Origin: JAZRPG01 sp045649105
GTDB taxonomy: Bacteria > Bacillota > Clostridia > Oscillospirales > JAAYXM01
Reading direction: 5' to 3'
DNA: 58,277 bases
NCBI GenBank assembly: GCA_045649105.1
Contig: JAZRPG010000019.1
Location: forward strand, 1-58,277
Shown here: in pieces, positions 7,823-17,828 of the stretch
Numbering within the stretch: position 1 is the first letter of the stretch
Layout of the letters: the number at the start of each line of letters is the position of its first letter
Made by a program: the position numbers and the translations under genes
The notes under the pieces: generated by a model
Told to the model about the DNA's origin: nothing
The model's database searches: none
Seen by the model: only the letters and a program-made list of their open reading frames with translations

Positions 7823-10800
7823 ATGAATCGTGAAGGAATGACGCCGTTCGGCGAGATTTTCAGAATGTCGGATGTGCGTACAGATGAGTTTGCGCGTACA
7901 GTATTTGTAAAATCAATGACTGCCGATAAGGTGGAAAACAAAATAACAGCTGTCATTTATTCTGAAAGCCTTATAGAGACGGCAGAGCTGCGTTGCGCGG
8001 AAGCAGCTATAGCCGAGCGTTATCGTTTAAGCCGCGCCGTACTTCTTCCGAGCTATCCGAGGACGCTTTTGAATGATGATTATTTTGCTGTGATGGACAA
8101 GCGTCTGCGTGATGAATTCCCGTCAGCAACGGGATACTTAAGCGGCGCTGAGTGGGAATATGACAAAGGCCATCTTACGCTGCGCCTTAACAAAGGACTG
8201 AACGGATTTTTTGATACATGCGTAAAGTATATAAAATCTTCAGTGGAGTCCGAGTTTTCGCTTTCAATTGAGGTTGATGTAGAAGTAAGCGAAAATAATG
8301 CAGATACATCAGAAGAGAGAATAGAGCGCCTGCGCCGTCAGCTTGAGGCTGATGCACGGGCATCGGAGGAAAAGGCAAAGAATGCACCGGCGCCCGCAAA
8401 ACCTTCACCTCAGACGGAGGCACGGCCGAGAAGGTTTAAAAAACTTACCGAATGTGAGGGCGACCTTGTTCTCGGCAAACCCAATTTCGGTGAATATATT
8501 GATATAAAAGATATAGAGGATTCATTCGGGGATATTTCAATCAAGGGGGATATCTTTGCGACTGAGTGCAGAAAATTTGAAGAGCGCGGCGTTGCAACGC
8601 TCAGTTTTGATATGACTGATTACAAGGGCTCGGTGCGCGTAGTCATAAGAAATATAAAGCTTGAGAACTTGGGCGAAATGGAAGGTAAGCTTAAAAAAGG
8701 CGCTTTTGTGCATGTCTTAGGCTCAACTCAATATGATACATATTTAAAAGATACGATAATAAGGCCGAGAAATATTGTAGTCGGAAAGGCTGAGAAGCGG
8801 AAGGACAATGCGCCCCAGAAGCGCGTTGAGCTGCATTTGCATACAAATATGTCTGCGATGGATGGTATTTCTTCTGCTGAAAAGCTGATTGCAAGAGCGG
8901 CAGAGTGGGGACACAGTGCAATCGCGATTACCGACCACGGTGTTGTTCAGGCATTCCCGGAAGCGATGAGTGCCGGGCCTAAATACGGAGTGAAAGTACT
9001 GTACGGTGTTGAGGCATACTTCTCGGGAACCCGTGAAGCAAAGATTGTGACAGGGAAGATAGACTCAGGTTTTAATGATGAGTATATATGCTTTGATATT
9101 GAGACCACGGGCCTGCATAAAAAGACTTGTAAAATAATTGAAATTCCCGCTGCCGTTCTGAGGCACGGTGAGGTTTGCGAAAAGTTCCAGACATATGTTA
9201 ATCCTGAATGTGCAATACCGGAGAAGATAACTGAGCTTACCGGCATAACAAATGTTATGGTTGCAGAAGCGCCGCATATAGAAGAGGCGATGAGAAAATT
9301 CCTTGACTTTGTTGCAGACCGTCCGCTTGCTGCGCATAATGCAGAGTTTGATATAGGTTTTATAAGTACGGCGTGTCAGGAGCTCGGAATTGAATGCGAT
9401 TTTAATTATATTGACTCACTTGAGCTTTCAAGAAGAATGCTTCCTGATTCAAAGAATCATAAGCTGGATACCGTTGCAAAGGTGTTGCAGTTGCCGAAGT
9501 TTGAGCATCACCGCGCACTTGACGACGCGATTACTGTCGCTTTTATTCTGCGCAGCCTGTTTGCAAGGTTAGCTGAAAACAAGGGAATAACAAAGGTTTC
9601 TGAGCTTAATACAGCGCTTGCGGACACGGGAAGAATCGGTCGGCAGAACAGATACCATATGATAATCCTTGTAAAAAACTATGTCGGGCTTAAAAATCTG
9701 TATAAGCTTGTATCTCTGTCGCATCTTAAGTATTTTAATAAACGTCCGATTATCCCGAAACATGAGCTTTTAGCTCTCCGAGACGGACTTATAATAGGCT
9801 CAGCGTGTGAAGCGGGAGAACTTTACAGCGCTGTTATAGAGGGTAAAAAGTGGCATGAATTACTTAAAATTGCCGAGTTTTATGATTTTCTCGAGATACA
9901 GCCTGTAGGGAATAATGCATTCATGATAGAAAATGGAATAGCCTCGTCTGAGGAGGATATCCGCGGGTTTAACAAAACGATTGCTAAGCTTGCAAAGGAG
10001 CTCGGAAAGCCTGTAGTTGCGACGGGTGATGTGCATTTTCTTGAGCCGCATGATGAGGTGTACAGGCGCGTTTTGATGGCGGGTAAAAACTTTTCGGATG
10101 CGGACAATCAGGCTCCGTTGTATTTTAAAACAACTGATGAAATGTTGCGTGAGTTTTCATATCTGGGGCCTGAGCTTGCGCGTGAGGTTGTTATTGAAAA
10201 TACAAATATGATTGCAAATATGTGTGAGGAAATCCGCCCGATTCCCGAGGGGCAGTATCCTCCGTCGATTGAAGGCTCAAAGGAGGAACTTAAGAATCTC
10301 TGTTACGACCGTGCAAGAGAGCTGTACGGAGAAGATATGGACCCCATAGTAAAAGAAAGACTTGAGTATGAGCTTTCAAAGATTATAGGTCATGATTTTG
10401 ACGTTATGTACATGATAGCGCAAAAGCTTGTAACCAAGTCAGTATCTGACGGGTATCTCGTCGGCTCCCGAGGCTCTGTCGGCTCATCATTTGTCGCATT
10501 TCTGTCCGGAATAACCGAGGTAAATGCGCTTCCGCCGCACTACAGATGCGGAAAATGCAGAACTGCAATTTTTGATGAGAGCGGTGAGTTTGCCGCAGGA
10601 GCTGACCTCCCGGATAAAAACTGTGATGTGTGCGGCGAAAAGCTTATAAAGGACGGTTTTAATATACCGTTTGCGACTTTTCTGGGCTTTGACGGGGACA
10701 AGACTCCTGATATAGACCTGAATTTTTCTGGTGAGTATCAGGCGACGGCGCATAGTCAGGTAATAGACCTTTTCGGAGAAGGGCATGTTTTCCGTGCAGG

Positions 10801-12127
10801 AACTATAGGGACTGTTGCTGAGCGTACGGCATACGGCTATGTAAAGAAGTATAACGAGGAGAGAAACCTTTCTGTTACACGCGCAGAGGAAAACAGAATG
10901 GTTTCCGGCTGTGCGGGAATAAAGCGTACCACAGGGCAGCATCCGGGCGGTGTAATGATTGTTCCGAAGGATAAGGAGATATATGACTTTACTCCGATAC
11001 AGCATCCGGCAGACGATAAGGACTCGAATATCATTACCACGCATTTTGATTACCACTCGATACACGACAATCTTCTTAAGCTGGATATGCTCGGGCATGA
11101 TGACCCGACCATGATCAGGATGCTTGAGGATCTGACAGGCTGTAACGCACGCGAAATTCCGCTTGATGACCCTGAAACTATGAGCATATTTACATCACTC
11201 TCTGCACTTAATATAGAGAGTGACGAGCTTTTGGGACTTACGGGAGCTGTTGCAATACCGGAGTTCGGTACGCGCTTTGTACGCGAGATGCTTCTCGATA
11301 CAAAGCCTACGACATTTGATGAGCTTGTGCGAATATCAGGGCTTTCTCACGGAACAGATGTCTGGCTTAATAACGCCCAGACACTTGTCAGAGACGGCGT
11401 TGCCAATCTTAAGCAGGTTATTTGCGCGCGAGACGATATTATGCTGTATCTCATAGATAAAGGCGTTCCGCCGAAGCTTTCATTTACGATTATGGAGAGC
11501 GTGCGAAAGGGGAAAGGCCTTAAGCCTGAGTGGGAAGAGGAGATGCGCGCAAATTCTGTTCCTGAATGGTATATAGAATCGTGTCGGAAGATAAAGTATA
11601 TGTTCCCGAAGGCGCATGCTGTCGCATATGTAATGATGGCGTTCAGGATAGCATGGTTTAAGGTGCATTATCCAAAGGCGTTTTATGCCGCGTATTTTTC
11701 TATAAGAGCAAAGGCTTTTGATGCCGAGATAATGACAAACGGCGACAATGTGGTGCTTTCAAAGATTGAAGAGCTGAATTCGCTTGAAAAAATTACGCAA
11801 AAAGAAGAAAATATGCTTGTAACGCTTGAGGTCTGTCATGAATTTTACAAGCGAGGCTTTAAGTTTGCGCCTATTGACCTTTATAAGTCGCATGCAGAAA
11901 ACTTCCTTATAACTGACGAGGGGCTTCTGCCGCCGTTTACGGCAGTATCCGGACTGGGTGCTATTGCGGCACAAAACATAGTCGATGAGAGAGAAAAAGG
12001 CAAATTCATGTCTGTTGAGGACCTTCAGGTGCGTTGCACAAAGGTGTCCAAGGCTGTGGTGGAGCTTCTTGAAGCAAACAATGTAATGAGGGAGATACCA
12101 AATACGAGTCAAATTACTCTTTTTTAA
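7823..12127 (+). CDS. polC: DNA polymerase III alpha subunit, PolC type
   Basis: Replicative polymerase of Gram-positive bacteria, with built-in proofreading. It has 1434 residues, as expected. Domains in order: N-terminal and OB-fold region (1-330), first part of PHP starting at HLHTNMSAMDG near 335, the inserted DnaQ-type exonuclease starting at DIETTGL near 424, the rest of PHP, then the polymerase core. RGSVGSSF and PDIDLNF (near 961, catalytic aspartates) mark the palm, and a CGKC...CDVCGEK zinc module lies near 907. PolC occurs in Firmicutes and a few relatives, which supports the taxonomy. It ends the operon that starts at pyrH. Confidence 0.98.
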   Translation: MNREGMTPFGEIFRMSDVRTDEFARTVFVKSMTADKVENKITAVIYSESLIETAELRCAEAAIAERYRLSRAVLLPSYPRTLLNDDYFAVMDKRLRDEFPSATGYLSGAEWEYDKGHLTLRLNKGLNGFFDTCVKYIKSSVESEFSLSIEVDVEVSENNADTSEERIERLRRQLEADARASEEKAKNAPAPAKPSPQTEARPRRFKKLTECEGDLVLGKPNFGEYIDIKDIEDSFGDISIKGDIFATECRKFEERGVATLSFDMTDYKGSVRVVIRNIKLENLGEMEGKLKKGAFVHVLGSTQYDTYLKDTIIRPRNIVVGKAEKRKDNAPQKRVELHLHTNMSAMDGISSAEKLIARAAEWGHSAIAITDHGVVQAFPEAMSAGPKYGVKVLYGVEAYFSGTREAKIVTGKIDSGFNDEYICFDIETTGLHKKTCKIIEIPAAVLRHGEVCEKFQTYVNPECAIPEKITELTGITNVMVAEAPHIEEAMRKFLDFVADRPLAAHNAEFDIGFISTACQELGIECDFNYIDSLELSRRMLPDSKNHKLDTVAKVLQLPKFEHHRALDDAITVAFILRSLFARLAENKGITKVSELNTALADTGRIGRQNRYHMIILVKNYVGLKNLYKLVSLSHLKYFNKRPIIPKHELLALRDGLIIGSACEAGELYSAVIEGKKWHELLKIAEFYDFLEIQPVGNNAFMIENGIASSEEDIRGFNKTIAKLAKELGKPVVATGDVHFLEPHDEVYRRVLMAGKNFSDADNQAPLYFKTTDEMLREFSYLGPELAREVVIENTNMIANMCEEIRPIPEGQYPPSIEGSKEELKNLCYDRARELYGEDMDPIVKERLEYELSKIIGHDFDVMYMIAQKLVTKSVSDGYLVGSRGSVGSSFVAFLSGITEVNALPPHYRCGKCRTAIFDESGEFAAGADLPDKNCDVCGEKLIKDGFNIPFATFLGFDGDKTPDIDLNFSGEYQATAHSQVIDLFGEGHVFRAGTIGTVAERTAYGYVKKYNEERNLSVTRAEENRMVSGCAGIKRTTGQHPGGVMIVPKDKEIYDFTPIQHPADDKDSNIITTHFDYHSIHDNLLKLDMLGHDDPTMIRMLEDLTGCNAREIPLDDPETMSIFTSLSALNIESDELLGLTGAVAIPEFGTRFVREMLLDTKPTTFDELVRISGLSHGTDVWLNNAQTLVRDGVANLKQVICARDDIMLYLIDKGVPPKLSFTIMESVRKGKGLKPEWEEEMRANSVPEWYIESCRKIKYMFPKAHAVAYVMMAFRIAWFKVHYPKAFYAAYFSIRAKAFDAEIMTNGDNVVLSKIEELNSLEKITQKEENMLVTLEVCHEFYKRGFKFAPIDLYKSHAENFLITDEGLLPPFTAVSGLGAIAAQNIVDEREKGKFMSVEDLQVRCTKVSKAVVELLEANNVMREIPNTSQITLF
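9807..9826. other. Near-match to the GTAAAG-N8-CTTTAC dyad (inside polC)
   Basis: Reads GTGAAG, eight bases, CTTTAC: one mismatch from the perfect dyad found at four other places. It lies inside polC and may be chance. Confidence 0.25.
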
Positions 12128-12207
12128 CAAAAAAACTGATTTTTGTTGCAATAATTAATAAAGTATGATATTTTATAATAAGTAAATGCGACAGTGAGGT
12201 GATAGAC

Positions 12208-12651
12208 GTGCGTTTTCTTCCGATAACACTGGATAATGTTAAAAATGCGGCAATGATGTTTGTCGGTATAGCAAATAAAGAGCCGTGGAACGGCCGGTGG
12301 ACATATTCATCAGCATATGCAAGGCTTTTTTCTGTTGCAAAGCTTATCGGCTTTACGGGGTATATCACTATGGATAATAACGGACTGCCGTGCGGCTTTA
12401 TTATGGGCAGCACAAAAAACCGTGATGACGGCAAAAGTGATTTTGTCATACATGAAATATGCTATCAGAACAATAATACGGGCAATATGTATGCTCAGAA
12501 AACGCTGGACTTTTTGTGTGAGCAGCTTTCGCGTCAGCATGTCTATCGTATCTGCTTTATGCATGAGGGTGGCGAGAGCGTTGCAAAATATTTTGCCAAT
12601 CTCAACTTTGAGAGCATAGAGAATGCAGTTGCCGTTGAGAAGAAAATATAA
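12208..12651 (+). CDS. GNAT-family N-acetyltransferase-like protein
   Basis: Small protein of 147 residues with the layout of a GNAT acetyltransferase: an N-terminal strand-helix part, a central pair of strands (GYITMDNNGLPCGFIMG), a strand IHEICYQN, and a helix-strand end in which YFANLNFESIEN resembles the C-terminal GNAT GF-x-x-strand. The acetyl-CoA loop is weak (NNNTGNMYAQK), so activity is uncertain and the substrate unknown. I chose the GTG at 12208, six bases after GAGGTG; an in-frame GTG at 12199 lies within that site. It stands between polC and the aldolase gene. Confidence 0.6.
   Translation: MRFLPITLDNVKNAAMMFVGIANKEPWNGRWTYSSAYARLFSVAKLIGFTGYITMDNNGLPCGFIMGSTKNRDDGKSDFVIHEICYQNNNTGNMYAQKTLDFLCEQLSRQHVYRICFMHEGGESVAKYFANLNFESIENAVAVEKKI
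12337..12356. other. Near-match to the GTAAAG-N8-CTTTAC dyad (inside the GNAT gene)
   Basis: Reads GCAAAG, eight bases, CTTTAC: one mismatch from the perfect dyad. It is coding sequence here, so it may be coincidence. Confidence 0.25.
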
Positions 12652-12744
12652 GAAAGAAATTCCGTATTTCGACAGGCCAGTACTGATGCAAGACGGGGAT
12701 TTTGGCGATTAATAAATAAAATTTGGGAATTTTTGCGTTTTGAC

Positions 12745-12772
12745 TTGATTTTATTTTAAAATGTGGTAAACT
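12745..12772 (+). promoter_or_regulatory. Probable promoter of fba
   Basis: TTGATT (12745-12750), a 16-base spacer and TAAACT (12767-12772). A TTGACT at 12740 is an alternative -35 but is too far upstream. An AAAGGAG ribosome binding site follows. Confidence 0.5.
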
Positions 12773-12804
12773 ATTCTAGGTAAATTATTAAAGGAGATGT
12801 ATTT

Positions 12805-13734
12805 ATGCCACTCGTTACTTCAACAGAAATGTTCAAAAAAGCTTATGAAGGCGGCTATGCAATAGGCGCGTTCAATGTAAACAACATGGAGATTGTCCAG
12901 GGTATTACAGAAGCTGCAGCTGAGGTTAATTCTCCGCTTATTCTGCAGGTTTCCGCAGGTGCGAGAAAGTATGCAAAGCATGTATACCTCATGAAGCTTA
13001 TTGAGGCAGCTATCGAGGATACAAACCTTCCGATATGCGTTCACCTCGACCACGGTGACAGCTTTGATATATGCAAGTCATGCATTGACGGCGGCTTCAC
13101 CTCTGTCATGATAGACGGCTCTAAGTATTCATTCGAAGAGAATGTTGAGCTTACAAAAAAAGTTGTTGATTACGCACATGCTCGCGGCGTTGTTGTTGAG
13201 GGTGAGCTTGGAAAGCTTGCCGGAATAGAGGACGATGTTAACGTATCCGATGAGGATGCACAGTTTACAAACCCGGCAGAGGTTGAGGAGTTTGTAACAC
13301 GCACAGGCGTTGATTCACTTGCAATCGCAATCGGAACAAGCCATGGCGCATTCAAGTTCAAGGGTGAGCCGAGACTCCGCTTTGACATTCTTGAGGAAGT
13401 ATCACGTCGTCTGCCTAACTTCCCGATAGTTCTTCACGGTGCATCATCTGTTATTCCTGAATATGTTGAGATGATAAACGCAAACGGCGGAAATATGCCG
13501 GGTGCACAGGGTGTTCCTGAGGAAATGCTCCGCAAGGCTGCAGGTATGGCGGTTTGCAAAATTAACATCGACTCTGACCTTCGTCTTGCAATGACAGGTA
13601 CAGTTCGTAAGTACTTTGCAGAGCATCCGGAGCACTTTGACCCGCGTCAGTATCTGTCGCCGGCAAGAGCAAATATCAAGGAGCTTGTTAAGCATAAGAT
13701 TATTAATGTTCTTGGAAGTAACGACAAGATATAA
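12805..13734 (+). CDS. fba: Fructose-1,6-bisphosphate aldolase, class II
   Basis: Zinc-dependent glycolytic and gluconeogenic aldolase cleaving fructose 1,6-bisphosphate to DHAP and glyceraldehyde 3-phosphate. Visible motifs are HLDHGDS near residue 80 (zinc-binding and catalytic), the GTSHGAFK loop near 175 and LHGASS near 210, which binds the second phosphate. At 309 residues it has normal length for the FbaA/TIM-barrel group. AAAGGAG lies nine bases before the ATG. It has its own promoter and is followed by a strong terminator, so it is probably monocistronic, as expected for a highly expressed gene. Confidence 0.96.
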   Translation: MPLVTSTEMFKKAYEGGYAIGAFNVNNMEIVQGITEAAAEVNSPLILQVSAGARKYAKHVYLMKLIEAAIEDTNLPICVHLDHGDSFDICKSCIDGGFTSVMIDGSKYSFEENVELTKKVVDYAHARGVVVEGELGKLAGIEDDVNVSDEDAQFTNPAEVEEFVTRTGVDSLAIAIGTSHGAFKFKGEPRLRFDILEEVSRRLPNFPIVLHGASSVIPEYVEMINANGGNMPGAQGVPEEMLRKAAGMAVCKINIDSDLRLAMTGTVRKYFAEHPEHFDPRQYLSPARANIKELVKHKIINVLGSNDKI

Positions 13735-13749
13735 AATATAAGAAATAGA

Positions 13750-13810
13750 ATCGGGTGGCATTTGCGGTTGCTCTAAAAGTAGCTTTTTCGCAGTGTCACC
13801 CTGATTTTTT
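13750..13810 (+). terminator. Rho-independent terminator after fba
   Basis: An ATCGGGTGGCA arm pairs with TGTCACCCTGAT (one bulge, one G-U). The loop holds a second small stem (TGCG/CGCA), and a run of six T follows. It ends just before comEC. Confidence 0.8.
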
Positions 13811-13824
13811 ATAGGTGGCGTCGT

Positions 13825-16110
13825 TTGTTGGAAAACAGGCATCTTTTTTGGTTTGGTACTGCGTTTTTTGCAGCAGCATTCATACCTGCAATTTGTACAT
13901 CGCTGTTTGATGCTATAGTAGCTCTTACTGTGTTTCTGGCTTTTATTGTATTTATGCTCATAAAGCCGGGACTTCGGCAGTGCGCGGTGATAGTTGTTGG
14001 GGCTGTTGCCGTTTCGGTTGCATGGCAAATGTTTTATTTCTCCGTTACGAAGACGCCCGGAAATATGCTGAAAAACGAGATTGAGGTTATTGCCGAGGTT
14101 ACGGCATACAGTGAGCGTAATGGAAGGAATAACGGCATAGCTGTAAAAGTAAACATTGCAGAAAAGGAGAATCCTGATACAAAGAAAGTTCGTGCGATTC
14201 TTTACATAAACGATGCCGAGTATACGCTTTCCCCCGGAGATAAAGTGCATGCCGCAGTGGATATGGAAGAGCCGGAAAACACATCCGAATTTGCCGGCAA
14301 AACATACTATAAATCAAGATATACTGATGCTTTTGCATTTGCAAGGCGCGTTACGAGAATAGAAAAGAATGATGGCTTTAAAGCAAAATACATACCGCAG
14401 TATCTGGCAAAACGCCTGAGCGATAAATTTGATGAGATTTATCCGCAAGAGAGCGCAGCATTTATGAAATCGCTGATAATGGGCGATGACTCAGAACTTT
14501 CGCCGTCATTTGCGTTTTCGCTGCGTCGTGCCGGAATGCTTCATACTATCTCTGTATCAGGCATGCATATATCGTTTCTTATAGGATTCTTACTTATTTT
14601 CACGAAAAACAAGTATTTGAAACTCCTTGCGATACCCGTAATATTTCTTTTTACTTTGATGGTTGGTGCGCCGCAGTCTGCGCTCCGTGCAGCAATAATG
14701 CAGACACTGCTGATACTCTCGACAGTGAGCAAGCGGGAGTATGACCAACTTACATCTCTTGCGGCATCAGCACTTATTCTTGTGATACTGAATCCGTATT
14801 GCGCATCTGACAAGGCGTTTCTGCTGTCATTTGCAGCAACACTGGGGATTATTCTTCTCGCTCCGGCTTTGAATTCGGGGATAAACAGCTTTGCAAGAAA
14901 AAGAGGCAGAATATGCAGGGGGATTCTTGCATACATGGGTCCGCTGGCGTCAACATCGGTGGCGGCATCAGTTTTTACAGCGCCGATATTATCCGTATCC
15001 TTTGGATATATATCATTGATAGCGCCGGTGAGTAATGTTCTCCTGAGTCTTATAATAACATTTTTGTTTATTGCGGGTATAATAAGTGCAGTGCTTGGTT
15101 TTATATTTATGCCGGTTGCAAAGGTTGGTGCATTTGCAGTGACAGGGTTATATGAGGTTGTAAATTACGGAGTGCGTGCGCTTTCGCGTGTTCCGTTTGC
15201 AGAAATATATACAGAAAGCAGCGTTTCAATTATACTAATATGCTTTTTGTGTTTTACAGTCGTTTTTGCAATAGCATTCGGGAAAAGTAAAATTCGTCCG
15301 GGAGTTGCCGCGGCGGTTGTTATAATTGCAATTGCAGCTTCGTTTGCGGCTTCGGCATTTATGAAACCGAAGGCGCTCGGCAGCGGCGTCAGATTTGATG
15401 TTTTAGACGTAGGACAGGGACAATGCGTAATTGCAGAGACGAAGGATATGTGCGTGGTGATAGATTGCGGAGGAAACAAAAACGCAGGAAGTATTGCGAC
15501 GGAGCATATGCGAAGGCGCGGAATTAATGAGATAGATGCACTGATACTTACACATGCGCATTCAGACCATGCAAACGGTGCCGAGTATCTCATAAAGTCC
15601 ATTCCGACGAAAGCCGTTTATGCGCCTTTTGCAGATATGGATGATGCGCTGCTGTCAGGTGTTTCGGAAATCGCAACGGATATGGGAGCGGAAACAAATT
15701 TCATAGAGGAAAACACGGATTTATTGTTTTCGGATGCAAGTATAAAATTGCTTACCTTGCCGCGAGAAAATACACACAATGAGAATGGGATTGTCGTTCT
15801 TATTTCGGATGGTGATTTTGACCTGATTGTAACCGGGGATATACCTTACAGTGCGGAAAAGGTGATTGCAGACAGGGAGGTGCTTCCCGATTGTGAGGCG
15901 TATGTCGTAGGTCATCATGGCGCTTCCACATCGTCATCCCAGGAGTTTTTGAATAAGATTCTGCCGGAAATTTCAATAATTTCTGTCGGTGCAGGGAATA
16001 CATATAATCATCCTACAGACGAGGTTTTAAGTAGGCTGTCAAATATCGGATCTGATATTTACAGGACTGATAAGCAGGGGAGTATCACACTTTATTCAGA
16101 GAAACAGTAG
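13825..16110 (+). CDS. comEC: ComEC/Rec2-type DNA-uptake channel protein
   Basis: Large membrane protein that in competent bacteria carries single-stranded DNA across the cytoplasmic membrane. In its 761 residues I see two N-terminal hydrophobic helices, a soluble DUF4131-like region (about 60-190), the competence domain with many membrane segments and the HTISVSGMHISFLIGF block (about 240), and a C-terminal metallo-beta-lactamase-like domain with THAHSDHANG near 576 and VVGHHGAS near 695. Start is TTG at 13825 or the adjacent TTG, behind AGGTGG. No other competence gene is in the window, so natural uptake cannot be concluded. Confidence 0.93.
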   Translation: MLENRHLFWFGTAFFAAAFIPAICTSLFDAIVALTVFLAFIVFMLIKPGLRQCAVIVVGAVAVSVAWQMFYFSVTKTPGNMLKNEIEVIAEVTAYSERNGRNNGIAVKVNIAEKENPDTKKVRAILYINDAEYTLSPGDKVHAAVDMEEPENTSEFAGKTYYKSRYTDAFAFARRVTRIEKNDGFKAKYIPQYLAKRLSDKFDEIYPQESAAFMKSLIMGDDSELSPSFAFSLRRAGMLHTISVSGMHISFLIGFLLIFTKNKYLKLLAIPVIFLFTLMVGAPQSALRAAIMQTLLILSTVSKREYDQLTSLAASALILVILNPYCASDKAFLLSFAATLGIILLAPALNSGINSFARKRGRICRGILAYMGPLASTSVAASVFTAPILSVSFGYISLIAPVSNVLLSLIITFLFIAGIISAVLGFIFMPVAKVGAFAVTGLYEVVNYGVRALSRVPFAEIYTESSVSIILICFLCFTVVFAIAFGKSKIRPGVAAAVVIIAIAASFAASAFMKPKALGSGVRFDVLDVGQGQCVIAETKDMCVVIDCGGNKNAGSIATEHMRRRGINEIDALILTHAHSDHANGAEYLIKSIPTKAVYAPFADMDDALLSGVSEIATDMGAETNFIEENTDLLFSDASIKLLTLPRENTHNENGIVVLISDGDFDLIVTGDIPYSAEKVIADREVLPDCEAYVVGHHGASTSSSQEFLNKILPEISIISVGAGNTYNHPTDEVLSRLSNIGSDIYRTDKQGSITLYSEKQ

Positions 16111-16123
16111 GGAGTGCACACAT

Positions 16124-17140
16124 ATGCAATTAAGTATGCGTGAATTCAAGGCAGAATTGAAGGCCGGAAAAATACATAATATTTATGTTTTTCATGGTGA
16201 GGAGGGTTATCTTCGCGAGTACTATCTCACACAGCTTGAAAAGCTCGTTGTGGGTGATATGATGCCTGAATTCAATGTCACGGTAATAACGGAGAAGCTT
16301 GATATCAACCAGCTTTTAGAGGCGTGCGAAAGTTATCCCGTGATGAGCGAAAAAAAGATTGTTTGTGTTCGCGATTTTGATATATTTGGCGCAGGAGCTG
16401 ACTTTTTGAAAGGTGCAGAGGCGCTTTTTGATGATATGCCGGAGCATTGCGTACTCGTTTTTGTATATGCAAATATTGAATATAAGCCGGATAAGAGAAA
16501 GAAAATTTGTAAAGCCATAGAGAAAACCGGATTTGAGGTGAGGTTTGACCGCGCTTCACGGAGTGACCTTATTTCATGGGTAAAACGGCGTTTTCTGGCT
16601 AACGGGAAGGATATTGACAGCGACCTTGCAGACTATCTGCTGTTTTATTCAGGCGAGATTATGCAGACGCTCATTCCGGAGATAGAGAAGATAAGTGCAT
16701 ACGCAAAGAAAAAAAGTATTACGCGTGCCGATATAGAGGCGGTAGCATCGCGCAATATAACCTCGGCAGTGTTTGACGCGGCAAGCGCAGTCGCTGACAG
16801 GAAATACGCAAAGGCACTTGCGGTTCTTGACGACCTTGAGACAAGAAACGAGAATGCAATATCTGTGCTTGCGCTTATTGCACAGCAGTTTAAGCGCCTC
16901 TATGCGGCAAAGCTTATAATGGAGCGTGGGGGCGGAGAGCGCGAGGTTATGGAGCTTTTTGATATGCGGAGCAGTTATCCTGCACGATGTGCGATTTCTT
17001 CCGCAAGAGCCATGCAAAAGGGAGAGCTTAAGCGTGCCATGCTTCTGGCATGTGAAGCTGATGCGAAGCTTAAACGCGGTGCCGGCTGGGAGGAGCTTCG
17101 CTTCCTGATAGCACGCCTTTCTGAGGGTAAGATTAGATGA
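16124..17140 (+). CDS. holA: DNA polymerase III delta subunit
   Basis: Clamp-loader subunit that opens the sliding clamp. The N-terminal NIYVFHGEEGYLREYY matches the family start, where a degenerate Walker A would be. The middle shows the AAA+ lid region, and the C-terminal part holds LALIAQQFKRLY, a hallmark of bacterial delta. Length 338 residues is typical. The gene usually follows comEC in Firmicutes, as here. Its stop overlaps the next ATG (ATGA). Confidence 0.93.
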   Translation: MQLSMREFKAELKAGKIHNIYVFHGEEGYLREYYLTQLEKLVVGDMMPEFNVTVITEKLDINQLLEACESYPVMSEKKIVCVRDFDIFGAGADFLKGAEALFDDMPEHCVLVFVYANIEYKPDKRKKICKAIEKTGFEVRFDRASRSDLISWVKRRFLANGKDIDSDLADYLLFYSGEIMQTLIPEIEKISAYAKKKSITRADIEAVASRNITSAVFDAASAVADRKYAKALAVLDDLETRNENAISVLALIAQQFKRLYAAKLIMERGGGEREVMELFDMRSSYPARCAISSARAMQKGELKRAMLLACEADAKLKRGAGWEELRFLIARLSEGKIR

Positions 17141-17739
17141 AAAAAATAAGAGAAACCATAATAGTCGAGGGCAGATACGATGTAAATACATTGCGACAAT
17201 GTGTTGATGCGCATGTAATCGAAACCTCGGGCTTTGGAATATTCAATAATACGGAAAAACGGCGACTTCTTGAGATTCTTGCGAAAAAAAACGGTATTAT
17301 TATATTGACGGACAGTGACGGGGCCGGATTTGTAATAAGAAATTATCTGCGGGGGGCCATAAAAGCCGGAAATGTAAAACACGCATATATACCTGAAATA
17401 TCAGGTAAGGAGAGAAGAAAAACAACGGCAGGAAAAGCGGGGCTTCTGGGCGTAGAGGGAATGTCGACGGAGATAATTTTAGAATCGTTGCGCCGAGCAG
17501 GGGCAACATTTGAGGACGAGGACAGAAAACCTTGCGGAGTAATAACAAAGCAGGATATGTATGAGGCAGGCCTGTCCGGCGGCAAAAACAGCGCGTTTCT
17601 TCGCCGGCGTCTTGCGGAGAAGATGAATCTTCCGAGCCTTATAAGTGCAAACGCACTCCTTGCGGCAATAAACATAATTTATACGCGTGAGGAATACGAA
17701 TCCCGATTAAAAGAGATAATTGAAGATGAGCAGGAATAG
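17137..17739 (+). CDS. rnmV: RNase M5-like Toprim protein
   Basis: The N-terminal half is a Toprim domain: the VEGRYD motif near residue 10 supplies the catalytic glutamate, and TDSDGAG near 55 the acidic pair. The C-terminal half, starting about 110, looks like the DUF4093 domain found in RNase M5, the nuclease that trims precursor 5S rRNA. At 200 residues the length fits. RnmV usually neighbours ksgA; here it overlaps the end of holA by four bases and no ksgA is seen, so function rests on domain likeness. A different Toprim nuclease is the alternative. Confidence 0.75.
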   Translation: MKKIRETIIVEGRYDVNTLRQCVDAHVIETSGFGIFNNTEKRRLLEILAKKNGIIILTDSDGAGFVIRNYLRGAIKAGNVKHAYIPEISGKERRKTTAGKAGLLGVEGMSTEIILESLRRAGATFEDEDRKPCGVITKQDMYEAGLSGGKNSAFLRRRLAEKMNLPSLISANALLAAINIIYTREEYESRLKEIIEDEQE

Positions 17740-17757
17740 GCTTGTATATTTAAGTAA

Positions 17758-17791
17758 AGCCGCACCGCATTTTTGTTATTGCGGTGCGGCT
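17758..17791 (+). terminator. Strong hairpin after the RNase M5-like gene
   Basis: A perfect 12-bp GC-rich stem (AGCCGCACCGCA with its complement) encloses a ten-base T-rich loop. The following tract (CCTTTC) is only moderately T-rich, so termination may be partial. Confidence 0.65.
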
Positions 17792-17828
17792 CCTTTCATA
17801 TACTTTTTCTGAGAGGGGAGATGGACGG

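Noticed and set aside
12121..12200. Promoter-like AT-rich tract before the GNAT gene (TATGAT, TATAAT)
   Set aside because: -10-like boxes exist, but no -35 lies at a proper distance, so I did not list a promoter.
13444..14250. A 268-codon antisense frame across the fba-comEC junction
   Set aside because: It crosses the fba terminator and two genes of opposite strand, and its product looks random and Cys/His/Arg-rich.
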